The notes beneath the pieces were generated by a model. It saw only the letters and a list, made by a program, of their open reading frames with translations, was not told the DNA's origin and searched no databases. A program made the position numbers and the translations under genes. Positions 63,201 through 64,000 of a stretch of 64,000 nucleotides of DNA are shown piece after piece; positions within the stretch are counted from its first letter, which is position 1; every line of letters starts with the position of its first letter. The DNA lies in the NCBI GenBank assembly GCA_015231825.1, contig JADGAV010000013.1, forward strand, positions 56,390 to 120,389, written 5' to 3'. The DNA comes from SAR324 cluster bacterium. GTDB taxonomy: Bacteria; SAR324; NAC60-12.

Positions 63201-63951
63201 AGAAATAGAACCGTTCCTGGCAGCGCTCTCCTTCTACACCCGGATTCCTGTTGCTTGTCAATTTGAAAATCTGGCAGAAGTCCAGAAACGCTCCATCGTC
63301 TATCTTCCCCTTATCGGCTGGATTGTGGGAGGCATTGAAGCCTTGGTTTTCCTCCTGGGAATGCTGCTCTTTCCTCATTCGGTGGCACTGTTTCTCAGTC
63401 TGGTCAGCGCCGTCATGCTGACTGGTGCGCTTCATGAAGATGGCTTTGCCGACACCTGCGATGGTTTTGGAGGAGGGTGGACTGCAGAAGAAGTGCTGAG
63501 GATCATGAAAGATTCAAGAATTGGAGTCTACGGAGTTTCAGGCTTAATTCTGCTGTTCGGATTGAAATTTGTTACCTTACTTGAAACCGATTCCTCATTG
63601 ATTCCGGTTTTATTCATTGCTGCTCATAGCCTCAGTCGCGCAACCGCGGCGTCTTTATTGTTCACTCACAACTATGTGGGTGCTTCATCCCAAAGCAAAG
63701 CCTCTGCCTTGGTCAAACGATTGTCGCTCCGGGAATTGGGACTGATTTGTCTGTTCGGCGCTCTCCCGCTCCTTTTGTTCCTCAACCCCTTTTACTTTCT
63801 TTTAATAATCCCCCTCTTTCTGATTCAAAAGATACTCGGACTCTACACCAAGCGTCGTATTGGCGGTTACACGGGAGACACCCTCGGGGCTGCTCAGCAA
63901 ATCACCGAAACAGTCGTCTATCTCGCCTTTTTAGCCGCATCCGGATTGTAA
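63193..63951 (+). CDS. cobS: Adenosylcobinamide-GDP ribazoletransferase (cobalamin synthase)
   Basis: 252 residues with several membrane helices. The hallmark acidic motif HEDGFADTCDGFGGG binds metal, with PFLAALSFYTRIPV near the start, MKDSRIGVYGVSGLIL, and the C-terminal YTGDTLGAAQQITE. It joins alpha-ribazole and adenosylcobinamide-GDP at the inner membrane. I start at ATG 63193, overlapping the cobT stop (ATGCATAA). After its stop, 49 bases remain with AGGAAAGG near 63970, possibly the RBS of a next gene that I cannot identify. Confidence 0.95.
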   Translation: MHKEIEPFLAALSFYTRIPVACQFENLAEVQKRSIVYLPLIGWIVGGIEALVFLLGMLLFPHSVALFLSLVSAVMLTGALHEDGFADTCDGFGGGWTAEEVLRIMKDSRIGVYGVSGLILLFGLKFVTLLETDSSLIPVLFIAAHSLSRATAASLLFTHNYVGASSQSKASALVKRLSLRELGLICLFGALPLLLFLNPFYFLLIIPLFLIQKILGLYTKRRIGGYTGDTLGAAQQITETVVYLAFLAASGL

Positions 63952-64000
63952 TATTCTGACACGATATCAGGAAAGGTTCGTTTTGTGTCTTGTGGGGCGT

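Noticed and set aside
1..64000. tRNA, rRNA, CRISPR arrays, insertion sequences or prophage
   Set aside because: No tRNA-like T-arms with matching acceptor stems, no spaced repeat arrays, and no transposase or integrase sequence were seen on either strand.

Overview
The window is a moderately AT-rich bacterial chromosome segment built around lithoautotrophic sulfur oxidation. It carries a complete reverse (oxidative) dissimilatory sulfite reductase locus, a partial Sox system, a periplasmic sulfite dehydrogenase cluster, and a form II RuBisCO with a proteobacterial-type phosphoribulokinase. This mix, with the low GC, mono-cistronic spacing and protein style, suggests a marine uncultivated proteobacterium-like lineage. 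SAR324 (Ca. Lambdaproteobacteria) is my best guess, but this is inference: no rRNA or marker search is possible here.

Layout. 1-3702 (minus): DsrE-like periplasmic protein, sulfite dehydrogenase Mo subunit, c-type cytochrome and a molybdate-type solute-binding protein cut by the window edge. 3992-5359: a divergent sigma54 activator with an unusual N-terminal Rossmann domain. 5360-6614: a gene-poor stretch with a large palindrome, a sigma54-type promoter and a terminator-like hairpin. 6615-9011: cbbM and cbbP. 9199-10651: a secreted SCP2-like protein and a TauD-like dioxygenase. 10663-16509 (minus): soxY-soxB-soxZ, cytochrome c, DUF302, SCO and thioredoxin-domain genes. 16640-19327 (minus): beta-propeller lipoprotein and YeeE/YedE sulfur transporter. 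19808-34518 (plus): tusA, dsrE2, dsrN, dsrC, dsrAB, dsrL, dsrU-like, dsrEFH, dsrT-like, dsrMKJOP. 34674: SqrR/BigR-type ArsR regulator. 35299-36786: class V PLP enzyme. 37102-37641: an AhpD-like gene with an in-frame TGA that is very probably selenocysteine. 37691-49121: housekeeping and envelope genes (methyltransferase, glycosyltransferase, hflX, murA, RDD, gspK-like, birA, SPOR). 49132-55049 (minus): RND tripartite efflux. 55317-63951: TerB-like, cytochrome c', three acyl-CoA dehydrogenases, an alkyltransferase-like protein, and cobU-cobT-cobS.

How it works together. Sulfur imported or mobilised by YeeE, TusA, DsrE2 and DsrEFH would be loaded onto DsrC, oxidised by DsrAB/DsrL, with electrons passed through DsrMKJOP. 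Periplasmic sulfur is handled by SoxYZ/SoxB, and sulfite by the sulfite dehydrogenase. Electrons feed Calvin cycle CO2 fixation through CbbM/CbbP. DsrN amidates siroheme for DsrAB.

The strongest non-standard signals are: (1) the AhpD-like selenoprotein with a SECIS-like hairpin; (2) four promoters with identical architecture (-35, 17 bp, -10, 3 bp, then an ATTCATATATYG-type operator) at the sulfite-dehydrogenase, yeeE and tusA genes and at one orphan site, plausibly controlled by the persulfide-sensing ArsR protein encoded at the end of the dsr locus; (3) a possible sigma54-driven small RNA next to the sigma54 regulator; (4) a SoxY that ends at its sulfur-binding cysteine.
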